From positions 16,641-80,640 of the forward strand of contig NZ_MCZZ01000146.1 of the NCBI RefSeq assembly GCF_002875705.1: a DNA stretch of 64,000 bases. Reading direction: 5' to 3'. Source of the DNA: Vibrio sp. 10N.261.45.E2. GTDB lineage: Bacteria > Pseudomonadota > Gammaproteobacteria > Enterobacterales > Vibrionaceae. The position numbers and the translations under genes are program-made. Below the pieces are notes generated by a model that saw only the letters and a program-made list of their open reading frames with translations, was not told where the DNA came from and searched no databases. Below are positions 54,604 to 63,947 of this stretch, in pieces; positions within the stretch are counted from its first letter, which is position 1, and each line of letters starts with the position of its first letter.

Positions 54604-54660
54604 AAAAAGCCGCTCGTACTCTGAGTTCTATTAAGAACATAAGGTACGAGCGGCTTTTTT
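54604..54660. terminator. Long bidirectional terminator before tusA
   Basis: AAAAAGCCGCTCGTAC and GTACGAGCGGCTTTTTT form a 16-bp stem, inside which GTTCT/AGAAC makes a second small hairpin. A-run and T-run flank it, serving both the membrane-protein gene and tusA. Confidence 0.9.
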
Positions 54661-54683
54661 GATACTTGATACTCGGTGGGGCA

Positions 54684-54935
54684 TTACGCCTCCAATCCCT
54701 TTCTGATCAAATATTGATAAGGCAACGTTTCTGTTGCTTGGCCTACCAACTGGTGATCCATGAATCGACAAAAGCTCGGAATATCTCGAGTTGTCGAAGG
54801 ATCGTCAGCTTTTACCAGTAACACATCGCCATCCTGCATGTTTCTAATTGTCTTCCTGACCATCATTACTGGTTCCGGGCAACGCAGGCCTTCAGCTTCT
54901 AAAGTATGGGTTGCCAGTTCAGGTTTGAATGTCAT
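54684..54935 (-). CDS. tusA: Sulfur carrier protein TusA
   Basis: An 83-residue sulfurtransferase that passes persulfide sulfur from IscS toward tRNA thiolation. The active cysteine lies in LRCPEPVMMVRK, the SirA/TusA signature; SFCRFMDHQLVG near the C-terminus is also typical. A single-gene unit. Confidence 0.95.
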   Translation of the reverse strand: MTFKPELATHTLEAEGLRCPEPVMMVRKTIRNMQDGDVLLVKADDPSTTRDIPSFCRFMDHQLVGQATETLPYQYLIRKGLEA

Positions 54936-55084
54936 GGTTTGTATCTCTATATCTATCTAACGAGTGAATAATACGTCTGCAGAAAAAATATGCAATAAGT
55001 GCTTGGCAAACAGAATCATTTCCTATAACTTAGTTAACAAGTTGATAACAACTTGAAGCGAAGGCAACTAGCTAAGGAGTGGCG

Positions 55085-55270
55085 ATGTTGACAGGATTAG
55101 ATAGATTAACAATTTATTCGGTTCTCTGTTTTATTTCTTTTTGTGCGTTAGTACTACGTTCATCGACAGAGACCTCACTAATGCCTATTTTTGGCATAGT
55201 AGCAACGATTATTGGTATTTGGGTTGAGATGCGCCGTTGGCAGGGTGTAGCCGAAGAGCAAGAGCACTAA
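55085..55270 (+). CDS. Small hypothetical membrane protein, 61 aa
   Basis: Two hydrophobic segments (LTIYSVLCFISFCALVL and LMPIFGIVATIIGIWVEM) suggest a membrane hairpin. The ribosome-binding site AAGGAG suits the ATG at 55085; a GTG two codons earlier is less likely because it overlaps the Shine-Dalgarno. A terminator follows about 65 bases later. No family is recognised, and it is divergent from tusA. Confidence 0.65.
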   Translation: MLTGLDRLTIYSVLCFISFCALVLRSSTETSLMPIFGIVATIIGIWVEMRRWQGVAEEQEH

Positions 55271-55335
55271 CCTAAGTACAACAAATTAATTCCGATACGA
55301 CATTCCGACACTATCCCCAAATTTTCTTGGGCTTC

Positions 55336-55360
55336 CCCGCGTAATTGCGGGATTTTTTTT
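55336..55360 (+). terminator. Terminator after the 61-aa membrane protein
   Basis: CCCGC and GCGGG with a 6-base loop are followed by eight T residues. Confidence 0.8.
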
Positions 55361-55424
55361 ATCTAAAGCATGCTATAAACAACTTAGTGACTAATGATAA
55401 TCGTGTGATAGCTAGGTAAGTGGT

Positions 55425-56366
55425 GTGGAATTAGAAGACATCTATCGTAGAGACCTTAATTTATTGGTCGCTTTAAAGGTATTGATTGAAGAGGGCAGCG
55501 TTAGCCAGGCTGCGATTCGTCTTAACTTAAGCCAATCGGCAACCAGCCGAGTATTAGGGCGCTTAAGAGAACTATTGAACGACCCGCTGTTTACTCGCCA
55601 AGGCCAGCACCTTATCCCCACCAAAAAAGCACTCGAAATCAGCCAGCGTATTGACCAGCCTTTAGAATCATTCCGCCAACTACTTAGCCCGAGTGACTTT
55701 GACCCTTACTATTGCAGCGAACGTTTTCTGATCGCAACCACAGACTACGCAATGCAAACCATCTTGCCTTATGCACTGCCGAAGATTTATGAGCAAGCGC
55801 CTAATATCTCTTTAGAGTTTGCACCACTACAGCATGAGCATTTGTTTAAACAACTCAGCACGGAACGTGTTGATATGGCGATCTGCCGCCCGAGTGGCAG
55901 CATTACACCACTTCATCAAGAGGTATTGGGCCCGGTTGGTGTGTCGTGTTTGTTATCTAAAAACCACCCATTGGCTGATCAGCCGCTAAGCCTTGAGGAT
56001 TATGTGTCATTGCCGCATGCGATGATTGCGATCAGTGATGGTGTTAAGGCTCTATTAGACAACGCATTAGCCAATCAACAGCCTCGTAAAATGGTGTTGC
56101 GCGCTTATCATCTTGAGGCTGCGTTGGCCATCGTCGATAGAATGCCTTTAGTGATTACTGTGCCTGCCGATTTGGCTTACTTGGTCGCAGAGCGATATGA
56201 CTTGGTCGTTAAACCGCTGCCATTTGAGTTTATGCCGTTTGATTACTCGCTGATCTGGCACTCGCGTTGCGATTCTTCTGCTTCACAACAATGGTTAAGA
56301 AGAGTAGTAAAAGAAGAGTGCGGTGAGTTGATTCAAAAACGGATTGCGGATGTTGGCTTGGGTTAA
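55425..56366 (+). CDS. LysR-family transcriptional regulator
   Basis: A 313-residue protein with the winged helix-turn-helix LNLLVALKVLIEEGSVSQAAIRLNLSQSATSRVLGRLR and a NodD/NahR-like effector domain (FLIATTDYAMQTILPYALPKIYEQAP). The start is a GTG at 55425 (VELEDIYRRDLNLL), with AGGTAAG upstream. The target is unknown; neighbouring acuI is convergent, not divergent, so it is not an obvious target. Confidence 0.85.
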   Translation: MELEDIYRRDLNLLVALKVLIEEGSVSQAAIRLNLSQSATSRVLGRLRELLNDPLFTRQGQHLIPTKKALEISQRIDQPLESFRQLLSPSDFDPYYCSERFLIATTDYAMQTILPYALPKIYEQAPNISLEFAPLQHEHLFKQLSTERVDMAICRPSGSITPLHQEVLGPVGVSCLLSKNHPLADQPLSLEDYVSLPHAMIAISDGVKALLDNALANQQPRKMVLRAYHLEAALAIVDRMPLVITVPADLAYLVAERYDLVVKPLPFEFMPFDYSLIWHSRCDSSASQQWLRRVVKEECGELIQKRIADVGLG

Positions 56367-56409
56367 CTAAGACTAGTTTGGGATCACTCGACCCAAATGA
56401 CAAAAACGT

Positions 56410-56441
56410 AAAAGGGCTGATAAAAATCAGCCCTTTTGTTT
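56410..56441. terminator. Bidirectional terminator between the LysR gene and acuI
   Basis: AAAAGGGCTGAT and ATCAGCCCTTTT form a 12-bp stem with T-rich sequence following on either strand. Confidence 0.88.
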
Positions 56442-56455
56442 TGAGTGTTTAGCGA

Positions 56456-57436
56456 TTACAGCTTGATGACTACACGACCAGTGATTTGACCGTTAGTGAT
56501 GTCTTCTGCTGCTTGAATTGCACCGTCTAAAGACACTTCTTTGGTTGCTTGAGCGTAGAAAGATTCTGGTAGTAGTTCAGCCAGTTGTTCCCATGCTTTA
56601 ATGCGCTTTTCACGAGGGCACATTACTGAGTCAACACCTTGTAGGCGAACGTTACGCAGAATGAATGGCATTACTGTTGTTGGTAAGTCAAAACCGCCTG
56701 CTAGACCACACATCGCAACCGCACCGTTGTAATCAATTTGCGCCAACACTTTAGCAAGTACTTTGCTGCCTACTGTATCGATAGCGCCAGCCCACAATTG
56801 TTTTTCTAGTGGTTTTGCTGGTTCTTCTAGTTCAGCACGCTCTACAATACGTGTCGCACCTAGTGATTTAAGCAGTTCACCATTTACAGAAGCACGACCA
56901 GTAACTGCTGCCACTTTGTAACCTAGTTGGTTTAGTAGAGTGATAGATACGCTACCTACACCGCCACTTGCGCCAGTTACTAGGATTTCACCGTCTTCTG
57001 GCTTGATGCCTGCGTCTACGATAGCTTGCACACAAAGCATTGCTGTGAAGCCAGCTGTACCGATCGCCATGACTTTCTTAGCGTCTAGACCTGCTGGCAT
57101 TGGCACTAACCAATCACCGTTTAGGCTCGCTTTTTCAGCCATGCCGCCCCAGTGACCTTCACCAACACCCCAGCCAGTTAGAACAACTTCGTCGCCAGCT
57201 TTGTAGCGAGGGTCATCAGACTGAGAAACAACACCTGAAAGGTCGATACCAGGAACCATAGGGAAGTTACGAACAATACGCCCTTTACCTGTAATCGCCA
57301 AACCATCTTTGTAGTTCAAAGAAGAGTAGCTAACATCGATCTTCACGTTACCTTCCGGTAATTGAGACTCTTCAATTTGAGAAACTGACGCGATAGTTTT
57401 TTTGTCTTCTTGGTTTAGTACAAGTGCTTTAAACAT
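56456..57436 (-). CDS. acuI: Acrylyl-CoA reductase (NADPH) AcuI / YhdH
   Basis: A 326-residue MDR-family zinc-free oxidoreductase. NYKDGLAITGKGRIVRNFPMVPGIDLSG and the NADPH motif GASGGVGSVSITLL match YhdH/AcuI, which reduces acrylyl-CoA to propionyl-CoA. In marine bacteria this detoxifies acrylate from DMSP. No dmd or ddd gene is seen nearby, so the physiological substrate here is open. Confidence 0.9.
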   Translation of the reverse strand: MFKALVLNQEDKKTIASVSQIEESQLPEGNVKIDVSYSSLNYKDGLAITGKGRIVRNFPMVPGIDLSGVVSQSDDPRYKAGDEVVLTGWGVGEGHWGGMAEKASLNGDWLVPMPAGLDAKKVMAIGTAGFTAMLCVQAIVDAGIKPEDGEILVTGASGGVGSVSITLLNQLGYKVAAVTGRASVNGELLKSLGATRIVERAELEEPAKPLEKQLWAGAIDTVGSKVLAKVLAQIDYNGAVAMCGLAGGFDLPTTVMPFILRNVRLQGVDSVMCPREKRIKAWEQLAELLPESFYAQATKEVSLDGAIQAAEDITNGQITGRVVIKL

Positions 57437-57609
57437 GATCTGCTCCGTGGAGGAATATTAGGAAACTGAAGTAACTTTAGTTGAATAATCCGAGAAAAAA
57501 TAATGAAACATCAACATTGAACATATGCGTTTTGTGCATAGATGTTGGTGCTGGTTTTTCTTTCATTGAGTTCGTTGAATAAATCGACGTATTGTTGAAC
57601 ATTGAGTAA

Positions 57610-57640
57610 TAAAAAATGCAGCTATATAAATATAGCTGCA
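57610..57640 (-). terminator. fadBA terminator
   Basis: TGCAGCTATAT and ATATAGCTGCA pair almost end to end and are followed on the minus strand by six or more T residues, about 40 bases after the fadA stop. Confidence 0.85.
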
Positions 57641-57677
57641 CATAAGATTATCCTTCAAGTATTACAGTCAGTGATCG

Positions 57678-58841
57678 CTATGGGCGTTCAAATACCGTTG
57701 CAATACCTTGGCCTAAACCAATACACATAGTCGCTAAGCCGTATTTCACGTCTTGTGCTTCCATTAGGTTAATTAGGGTTGTAGAGATACGAGAACCAGA
57801 ACAACCTAGTGGGTGGCCAAGCGCAATCGCACCGCCGTTAAGGTTTACTTTCTCGTCGACCACATCCAGTAGACCTAGGTCTTTCGCACATGGAAGAGAT
57901 TGAGCAGCAAACGCTTCGTTTAACTCAATTACACCCATATCTTCAATGGTTAGCCCTGCACGTTTCAGTGCTTTTTGGGTTGCTGGTACTGGGCCGTAAC
58001 CCATGATTGAAGGATCGCAACCTGCGATAGCCATAGACTTCACGCGAGCTCGAATCTTAAGGCCAAGTGCGTTGGCTTTCTCTTCACTCATGATAAGCAT
58101 TGCAGAAGCACCATCAGACAGGGCTGATGAAGTCCCCGCTGTTACCGTGCCGTTTGCTGGGTCAAATACCGGGCGAAGCTGAGATAAGCCCTCAACCGTG
58201 GTTTCTGGACGAATCACTTCATCGTAATCCAGAGTGAACAGAGAACCGTCTGCAGCATGAGCTTCTGTTGGTAGGATTTCGTTCTTAAAACGACCTTCAA
58301 CCGTTGCTGCTTGAGCGCGAGCATGTGAGCGTGCTGCAAATGCATCTTGGTCTTCACGGCTAATACCGTGCATTTTACCCAGCATCTCAGCGGTTAGGCC
58401 CATCATCCCCGCCGCTTTCGCTACGTTCTTGGACATACCCGGGTGAAAATCAACACCGTGGTTCATTGGTACATGACCCATGTGTTCAACACCACCGATC
58501 AAGCAGATTTCAGCGTCACCAACCATGATAGAGCGAGTTGCATCATGCAAAGCTTGCATAGATGAACCACATAAACGGTTGACCGTTACGGCACCAATCT
58601 CAATCGGTAGACCTGCAAGTAGAGCTGCGTTACGGGCAACGTTAAAGCCTTGCTCTAGTGTTTGTTGTACACAACCCCAGTAAATGTCTTCAATCTCAGA
58701 AGGGTTTACTTCTGGATTGCGCTCTAAAATGCCTTTCATCAAATGTGCAGACAGATCTTCAGCACGAGTGTGACGGAAAGCTCCACCTTTGGAACGTCCC
58801 ATTGGGGTGCGAAGGCAATCAACAACAACTACATTATTCAT
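57678..58841 (-). CDS. fadA: 3-ketoacyl-CoA thiolase FadA
   Basis: A 387-residue beta subunit of the aerobic fatty-acid oxidation complex that cleaves 3-ketoacyl-CoA with CoA. The nucleophile Cys is in LCGSSMQALHDA (near residue 91), His in LNGGAIALGHPLG and the second Cys in MCIGLGQG. It follows fadB by 26 bases. Confidence 0.97.
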   Translation of the reverse strand: MNNVVVVDCLRTPMGRSKGGAFRHTRAEDLSAHLMKGILERNPEVNPSEIEDIYWGCVQQTLEQGFNVARNAALLAGLPIEIGAVTVNRLCGSSMQALHDATRSIMVGDAEICLIGGVEHMGHVPMNHGVDFHPGMSKNVAKAAGMMGLTAEMLGKMHGISREDQDAFAARSHARAQAATVEGRFKNEILPTEAHAADGSLFTLDYDEVIRPETTVEGLSQLRPVFDPANGTVTAGTSSALSDGASAMLIMSEEKANALGLKIRARVKSMAIAGCDPSIMGYGPVPATQKALKRAGLTIEDMGVIELNEAFAAQSLPCAKDLGLLDVVDEKVNLNGGAIALGHPLGCSGSRISTTLINLMEAQDVKYGLATMCIGLGQGIATVFERP

Positions 58842-58867
58842 TTTGCTATTCCTTTTCCAAATGTGGG

Positions 58868-61039
58868 TTACAGAGAACTTGCTTGTTGAGCGTCGTAAAA
58901 GCTTTCGCCTTTCTCTGCCATATCAAGCAATAGTTGAGGAACTTGGTACATTGCACCTAAGTCTTGGTAGCCTTTCGCCATTTCAACGAAGTTACCAATG
59001 CCCACACTGTCTAAGTAGCGGAATACGCCGCCTCTGAATGGAGGGAAGCCTAAACCGTAAACCAGTGCCATATCCGCTTCTTGCGGTGTCGCGATAATGC
59101 CTTCTTCTAGACAAAGCACCACTTCGTTGATCATTGGAATCATCACACGTTGGATTATTGCCTGGTCATCAAAATCTTGTGGCTGTTGGCATACGTCAGC
59201 CAAGATAGGAAGAATGTCTTCAGAGAAGGTTTTCTTCGGGCGACCGCGTTTGTCTACGCTGTATGTGTAGAAACCGCTGCCGTTCTTCTGACCGTATTTT
59301 TCAGCGACATAAAGCGCGTCAATTGCATCACGACCTTCTTTACCCATACGCTCAGGGAAACCTTGCGCCATTACAGCTTGTGCGTGGTGTGCTGTATCTA
59401 GACCAACAACGTCTAGTAAGTATGCAGGGCCCATTGGCCAACCGAACTTACGCTCCATCACTTTATCTATCTTAGTGAAGTCAGCACCGTCACGTAGCAA
59501 CATGCTGAAACCGCCAAAGTAAGGGAAAAGTACACGGTTGACGAAGAAGCCAGGGCAGTCGTTCACAACGATAGGGGATTTACCCATCTTCGCTGCGTAA
59601 GCAACCACGCGATTGATGGTTTCTTCTGAAGTGTGTTCACCTCGGATGATCTCAACCAAAGGCATGCGGTGCACTGGGTTAAAGAAGTGCATGCCACAGA
59701 AGTTTTCTGGGCGCTTCAAAGATTTCGCTAGTAGATTGATAGGAATCGTAGAGGTATTTGATGTAAGAACAGTGTCCTCACCGACTAGGCCTTCAACTTC
59801 GCTCAACACTGCCGCTTTTACTTTAGGGTTCTCTACCACGGCTTCTACGACAACATCTGATTGCTCAACTCCTGCATAATGCAAGCTTGGAGTAATCGAA
59901 GACAGAATGCCTGCCATCTTGAATCCATCTAGGCGACCGCGTGACAAGCGTTTGTTCAACAACTTAGATGCTTCATTCATACCAAGATCAAGAGATGCCT
60001 GTGCGATGTCTTTCATCATCACTGGCACACCTTTCAATGCTGACTGGTAAGCAATACCGCCACCCATGATGCCGGCGCCAAGTACTGCTGCACGCTCAGT
60101 CGCTTTATTCGCAGATTTACCAGCCTGTTTTGCTAAGCCCTTAATGTATTGGTCATTAAGGAATAAACCGACCAACGCTTTTGCTTCTTCAGATTTTGCT
60201 AGCTTAACGAAGTGTTTACGTTCGATGTCGAGTGCTGCATCACGATCGCTACGTGCTGCTTCTTCAATAGCAATTACAGAAGTGATCGGAGCAGGATAGT
60301 GAGGACCTGCTTTTTGAGCGACCAAGCCTTTCGCCATGGTAAAGCTCATCATCGCTTCGAGTTTGCTTAGAGAAAGCGCAGACGTTTTTTGTTTACGGCG
60401 TAATTGCCAGTCTAACTTTTCATTAGCGGCCAAAGAAACCGTATTGATTGCCGACTCTAGTAACTGGTCTGTTTCAACAATCGCATCTAACAAGCCAACT
60501 TTAAGCGCTTCATCTGCACGGCATGCTTTGCCTTGCGTGATAATTTCCATTGCACTGTCAGCACCGATAACGCGAGGTAGGCGCACACAACCACCAAAAC
60601 CAGGCATGATGCCGAGTTTGGTTTCAGGTAAGCCAATGCTGGTGGTCTTGTCACCGATACGGAAATCGGTAGCGAGTACACATTCACAGCCGCCGCCAAG
60701 GGCATGGCCACGCATCATTGAAAGAGTTGGGACAGGAAGGTCTTCGAGCTTGCTGAAGATTGAATTAGCGAATCTTAACCATTCATCAAGTTCTGCTTCT
60801 GGCTTAGCAAATAGGCCAAGAAATTCAGTGATGTCTGCGCCTACAATGAACGCATCTTTGTTTGAAGTTAAGATTAAACCACGTAACCCTGCGTGAGCAT
60901 TAAGTGCATCTAACGCTTTGTCTAGTGATTCTAAAGTAGCAAGGTCGAGTTTGTTTACAGAGGCTGGTGCACAGAAGCTTAATTCCGCAATACCATCTTG
61001 TAATTCCTTTACCTGTAGGGTGTTAGCTTGGTAAATCAT
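58868..61039 (-). CDS. fadB: Fatty acid oxidation complex alpha subunit FadB
   Basis: A 723-residue multifunctional enzyme: N-terminal enoyl-CoA hydratase/isomerase (IVGADITEF, GHALGGGCECVLATDFRIG) and C-terminal 3-hydroxyacyl-CoA dehydrogenase (NAD motif GAGIMGGGIAYQSA near residue 320, HFFNPVHRMPLVE). It partners with FadA. A FadR operator lies upstream. Confidence 0.97.
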   Translation of the reverse strand: MIYQANTLQVKELQDGIAELSFCAPASVNKLDLATLESLDKALDALNAHAGLRGLILTSNKDAFIVGADITEFLGLFAKPEAELDEWLRFANSIFSKLEDLPVPTLSMMRGHALGGGCECVLATDFRIGDKTTSIGLPETKLGIMPGFGGCVRLPRVIGADSAMEIITQGKACRADEALKVGLLDAIVETDQLLESAINTVSLAANEKLDWQLRRKQKTSALSLSKLEAMMSFTMAKGLVAQKAGPHYPAPITSVIAIEEAARSDRDAALDIERKHFVKLAKSEEAKALVGLFLNDQYIKGLAKQAGKSANKATERAAVLGAGIMGGGIAYQSALKGVPVMMKDIAQASLDLGMNEASKLLNKRLSRGRLDGFKMAGILSSITPSLHYAGVEQSDVVVEAVVENPKVKAAVLSEVEGLVGEDTVLTSNTSTIPINLLAKSLKRPENFCGMHFFNPVHRMPLVEIIRGEHTSEETINRVVAYAAKMGKSPIVVNDCPGFFVNRVLFPYFGGFSMLLRDGADFTKIDKVMERKFGWPMGPAYLLDVVGLDTAHHAQAVMAQGFPERMGKEGRDAIDALYVAEKYGQKNGSGFYTYSVDKRGRPKKTFSEDILPILADVCQQPQDFDDQAIIQRVMIPMINEVVLCLEEGIIATPQEADMALVYGLGFPPFRGGVFRYLDSVGIGNFVEMAKGYQDLGAMYQVPQLLLDMAEKGESFYDAQQASSL

Positions 61040-61109
61040 TGTCTATCTCCATGACATACAATCCACGATTGTTTGAGAGAATCTTGTTATCTTTCTATTA
61101 TTGTAGAAT

Positions 61110-61126
61110 ACCTGGTAAGACCAGTT
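61110..61126. promoter_or_regulatory. FadR operator of fadBA
   Basis: ACCTGGTAAGACCAGTT has the CTGGT/ACCAG dyad of FadR sites and differs little from the E. coli fadB operator. On the minus strand it sits between a TACAAT -10 (61105-61100) and a weak -35, so FadR should block transcription until acyl-CoA binds it. Confidence 0.88.
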
Positions 61127-61266
61127 ATCTTAGTCTGTACCTCTGCTTGATTAATTTCAATACATTTTTTAAACAATTGTTTAACATTGTGCGATAGCAC
61201 AGATCCTCTAACCCTTATTATTCACGCGTGATACACTTCGTTGCTCTTATTAACTAAGTTAACGAT

Positions 61267-61890
61267 ATGAATGAACAGCCCTATTTAATACCGTCTGCGT
61301 CGGCTCTATTTGAAGAAGAGATAAAAAAGAGCGTCTTTATCACCCATCTTGCTCATACTCCAAGTGTAGAAGCTGCAAAACAGTTCGTAGAACAGGTGAA
61401 AAAAGAGCATTCGTCAGCACGACATAACTGTTGGGGCTTTGTGGCTGGTCGACCGGAAGATTCAATGCTTTGGGGTTTCAGTGATGATGGCGAACCCTCC
61501 GGTACTGCGGGTAAGCCAATTTTGGCGCAACTGTCAGGTTCTGGTGTGGGTGAGTTAACGGCTGTGGTCACTCGTTATTCTGGCGGAATTAAGCTTGGTA
61601 CTGGTGGTTTGGTTAAGGCTTACGGCGGTGGCGTACAACAAGCTCTCAAGCTGCTTCAAACTATCGAGAAAAAAATAACCACAAAATTACGGCTAGAGTT
61701 AGACTATGGCTTTGTGCCAATCGCACAATCCATCATGGCTCAGCATCAGGCTGTTGAAGTCCAAGCGGATTATGGTGTTCAAGTTGAGCTTATTATTGAA
61801 ATAGAGCTCCTGCAGGTAGATTCGTTTACCCAAACCATGATCAATAAAAGCGGTGCTAAGGCACTGGTAACGAAAGTCAAAGACAACTAG
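61267..61890 (+). CDS. yigZ: YigZ / IMPACT family protein
   Basis: A 207-residue protein with an N-terminal UPF0029 (IMPACT) domain (ARHNCWGFVAG, SDDGEPSGTAGKPIL) and a ferredoxin-like C-terminal domain. Its bacterial function is not settled. The gene is followed by trkH and hemG, as in the E. coli pepQ-yigZ-trkH-hemG operon; pepQ is not present upstream here. Confidence 0.95.
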   Translation: MNEQPYLIPSASALFEEEIKKSVFITHLAHTPSVEAAKQFVEQVKKEHSSARHNCWGFVAGRPEDSMLWGFSDDGEPSGTAGKPILAQLSGSGVGELTAVVTRYSGGIKLGTGGLVKAYGGGVQQALKLLQTIEKKITTKLRLELDYGFVPIAQSIMAQHQAVEVQADYGVQVELIIEIELLQVDSFTQTMINKSGAKALVTKVKDN

Positions 61891-61924
61891 GAAGTGTGAA
61901 GCATTTCGCTTCGTTCAATAGCTC

Positions 61925-63382
61925 ATGCAATTTCGCTCAATTATTCGAATCGTCGGATTATTATTAGCACTTTTTAGTGTATCAATGCTTGCTCCTGCGC
62001 TCGTCGCACTGATCTATCGAGACGGTGCGGGTGTGCCATTTGTGACGACTTTCTTCGTTCTCTTATTCTGTGGAGCAACTTGCTGGTTTCCAAACCGACG
62101 TTATAAGCATGAGTTAAAAGCGCGTGATGGCTTTTTGATTGTTGTTTTGTTCTGGACGGTAATCGGCAGTGCGGGTGCTTTACCGTTTTTGATCGCTGAT
62201 AACCCGAGTGTTTCGGTAACGGACGCTTTCTTCGAGTCCTTCTCTGCATTAACCACTACAGGTGCGACTGTTATCGTCGGCCTTGATGACCTGCCTAAAG
62301 CGATCTTGTTTTATCGCCAGTTTCTGCAGTGGTTTGGTGGTATGGGTATCATCGTATTGGCAGTAGCCATTCTTCCTGTACTGGGCATCGGGGGCATGCA
62401 GCTGTACCGTGCTGAAATTCCAGGTCCAGTAAAAGATAGTAAGATGACTCCGCGTATTGCTGAAACGGCAAAAGCACTTTGGTACATCTATTTGAGTCTA
62501 ACGATTGCTTGTGCAGTGGCGTTTTGGCTAGCAGGGATGAGTTTCTTTGATGCGATCAGCCATAGCTTCTCGACTATTGCGATTGGTGGCTTCTCGACTC
62601 ACGATGCGAGTATGGGTTATTTCAACAGCCCGGCGATCAACATGATTACCGTCGTGTTCCTGCTTATATCAGCATGTAACTTCTCTCTTCATTTTGCCGC
62701 TTTTGCTTCAGGTGGTGTGCACCCTAAATACTATTGGAAAGATCCTGAGTTCCGCGCCTTTATCTTTATTCAAGCGCTACTGTTTTTAGTATGCTTCTTA
62801 TTGCTGCTTAACCATCACTCTTACGACTCGTATTACGATGCCTTTGACCAAGCATTGTTCCAGACTGTATCTATATCTACGACAGCAGGCTTTACTACTA
62901 CTGGTTTCTCCGAGTGGCCGCTATTTTTACCTGTTCTACTTTTGTTCTCTTCTTTTATAGGGGGCTGTGCAGGTTCAACCGGTGGCGGTATGAAAGTCAT
63001 CCGAATATTACTACTTACGCTGCAAGGTGCTCGTGAAATGAAGCGTCTTGTTCACCCGCGCGCTGTTTATACCATCAAGGTTGGCGGTTCTGCACTACCA
63101 CAACGTGTCGTGGATGCGGTTTGGGGATTCTTTTCTGCATACGCATTGGTTTTTGTAGTTTGTATGCTGGCTCTTATTGCAACCGGTATGGATGAGCTGA
63201 GTGCCTTCTCTGCCGTAGCGGCAACATTGAATAACCTTGGCCCGGGCTTAGGTGAAGTGGCAATGCACTTCGGCGATGTGAATGACAAGGCTAAGTGGGT
63301 GTTGATCGTATCAATGCTGTTTGGTCGTTTAGAGATATTCACCTTATTAATTTTATTGACCCCTACGTTTTGGCGTAGCTAA
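61925..63382 (+). CDS. trkH: Trk potassium uptake channel TrkH
   Basis: A 485-residue inner-membrane potassium channel that works with peripheral TrkA. Four pore repeats are seen, with filter-like segments TTTGATVIVG, TIAIGGFSTH, STTAGFTTTGFS and NNLGPGLGE. It belongs to the yigZ-trkH-hemG unit, with hemG 10 bases after its stop. Confidence 0.96.
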   Translation: MQFRSIIRIVGLLLALFSVSMLAPALVALIYRDGAGVPFVTTFFVLLFCGATCWFPNRRYKHELKARDGFLIVVLFWTVIGSAGALPFLIADNPSVSVTDAFFESFSALTTTGATVIVGLDDLPKAILFYRQFLQWFGGMGIIVLAVAILPVLGIGGMQLYRAEIPGPVKDSKMTPRIAETAKALWYIYLSLTIACAVAFWLAGMSFFDAISHSFSTIAIGGFSTHDASMGYFNSPAINMITVVFLLISACNFSLHFAAFASGGVHPKYYWKDPEFRAFIFIQALLFLVCFLLLLNHHSYDSYYDAFDQALFQTVSISTTAGFTTTGFSEWPLFLPVLLLFSSFIGGCAGSTGGGMKVIRILLLTLQGAREMKRLVHPRAVYTIKVGGSALPQRVVDAVWGFFSAYALVFVVCMLALIATGMDELSAFSAVAATLNNLGPGLGEVAMHFGDVNDKAKWVLIVSMLFGRLEIFTLLILLTPTFWRS

Positions 63383-63392
63383 GGACAACATT

Positions 63393-63920
63393 GTGGCAAA
63401 AGCTCTATTTTTGTATTCAAGCCGTGAAGGGCAGACCAAGAAAATCTTGAACTATATAAAAGAAGAAATGAATGAGTTCGAATGTGAGCTTCAAGACCTG
63501 CACACTATTACTAGTGTCGACTTTGCTCAATACGACAGAGTTTTGATTGGCGCATCTATTCGTTATGGCCACCTTAATAAGAAGCTATATCAGTTCATTG
63601 ATGCCAACCTTACTCAGCTGCAATCAAATAAGGTCGCTTTCTTCTGTGTTAACTTAACGGCTCGCAAAGAAGACCAAGGTAAAGATACCCCTGAAGGTAG
63701 CGCTTATATTAAGAAGTTTCTTCTTAAGTCCCCATGGCAACCGACTTTAATAGGTGTGTTCGCTGGCGCCCTCTATTACCCACGTTATAACTGGTTCGAT
63801 AAAACCATGATTCGCTTCATTATGAATATGACAGGTGGGGAAACGGATACAACTAAGGAAGTTGAGTACACAAATTGGGAAAAAGTCTCTTTATTCTCTA
63901 AGAAACTGCAAGAGATGTAA
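63393..63920 (+). CDS. hemG: Menaquinone-dependent protoporphyrinogen IX dehydrogenase HemG
   Basis: A 175-residue flavodoxin-like enzyme that oxidises protoporphyrinogen IX for haem synthesis, passing electrons to quinones. The FMN loop is YSSREGQTKKIL; IGASIRYGHLNK follows, and the long insert loop of HemG (WFDKTMIRFIMNMTGGETD) is present. The start is GTG with AAGGACAAC upstream. In E. coli an rRNA operon follows hemG. Confidence 0.95.
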   Translation: MAKALFLYSSREGQTKKILNYIKEEMNEFECELQDLHTITSVDFAQYDRVLIGASIRYGHLNKKLYQFIDANLTQLQSNKVAFFCVNLTARKEDQGKDTPEGSAYIKKFLLKSPWQPTLIGVFAGALYYPRYNWFDKTMIRFIMNMTGGETDTTKEVEYTNWEKVSLFSKKLQEM

Positions 63921-63924
63921 GAGA

Positions 63925-63947
63925 AAAGCCTACTTTTGAGGCGTTTT
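63925..63947 (+). terminator. Possible hemG terminator
   Basis: AAAAGCCT and AGGC-G-TTTT can pair with one bulge shortly after the hemG stop. The stem is short, so the call is weak. Confidence 0.4.

Noticed and set aside
60336..60896. 186-residue plus-strand ORF inside fadB
   Set aside because: Antisense to the hydratase domain; Ser-rich low-complexity translation typical of a shadow frame.
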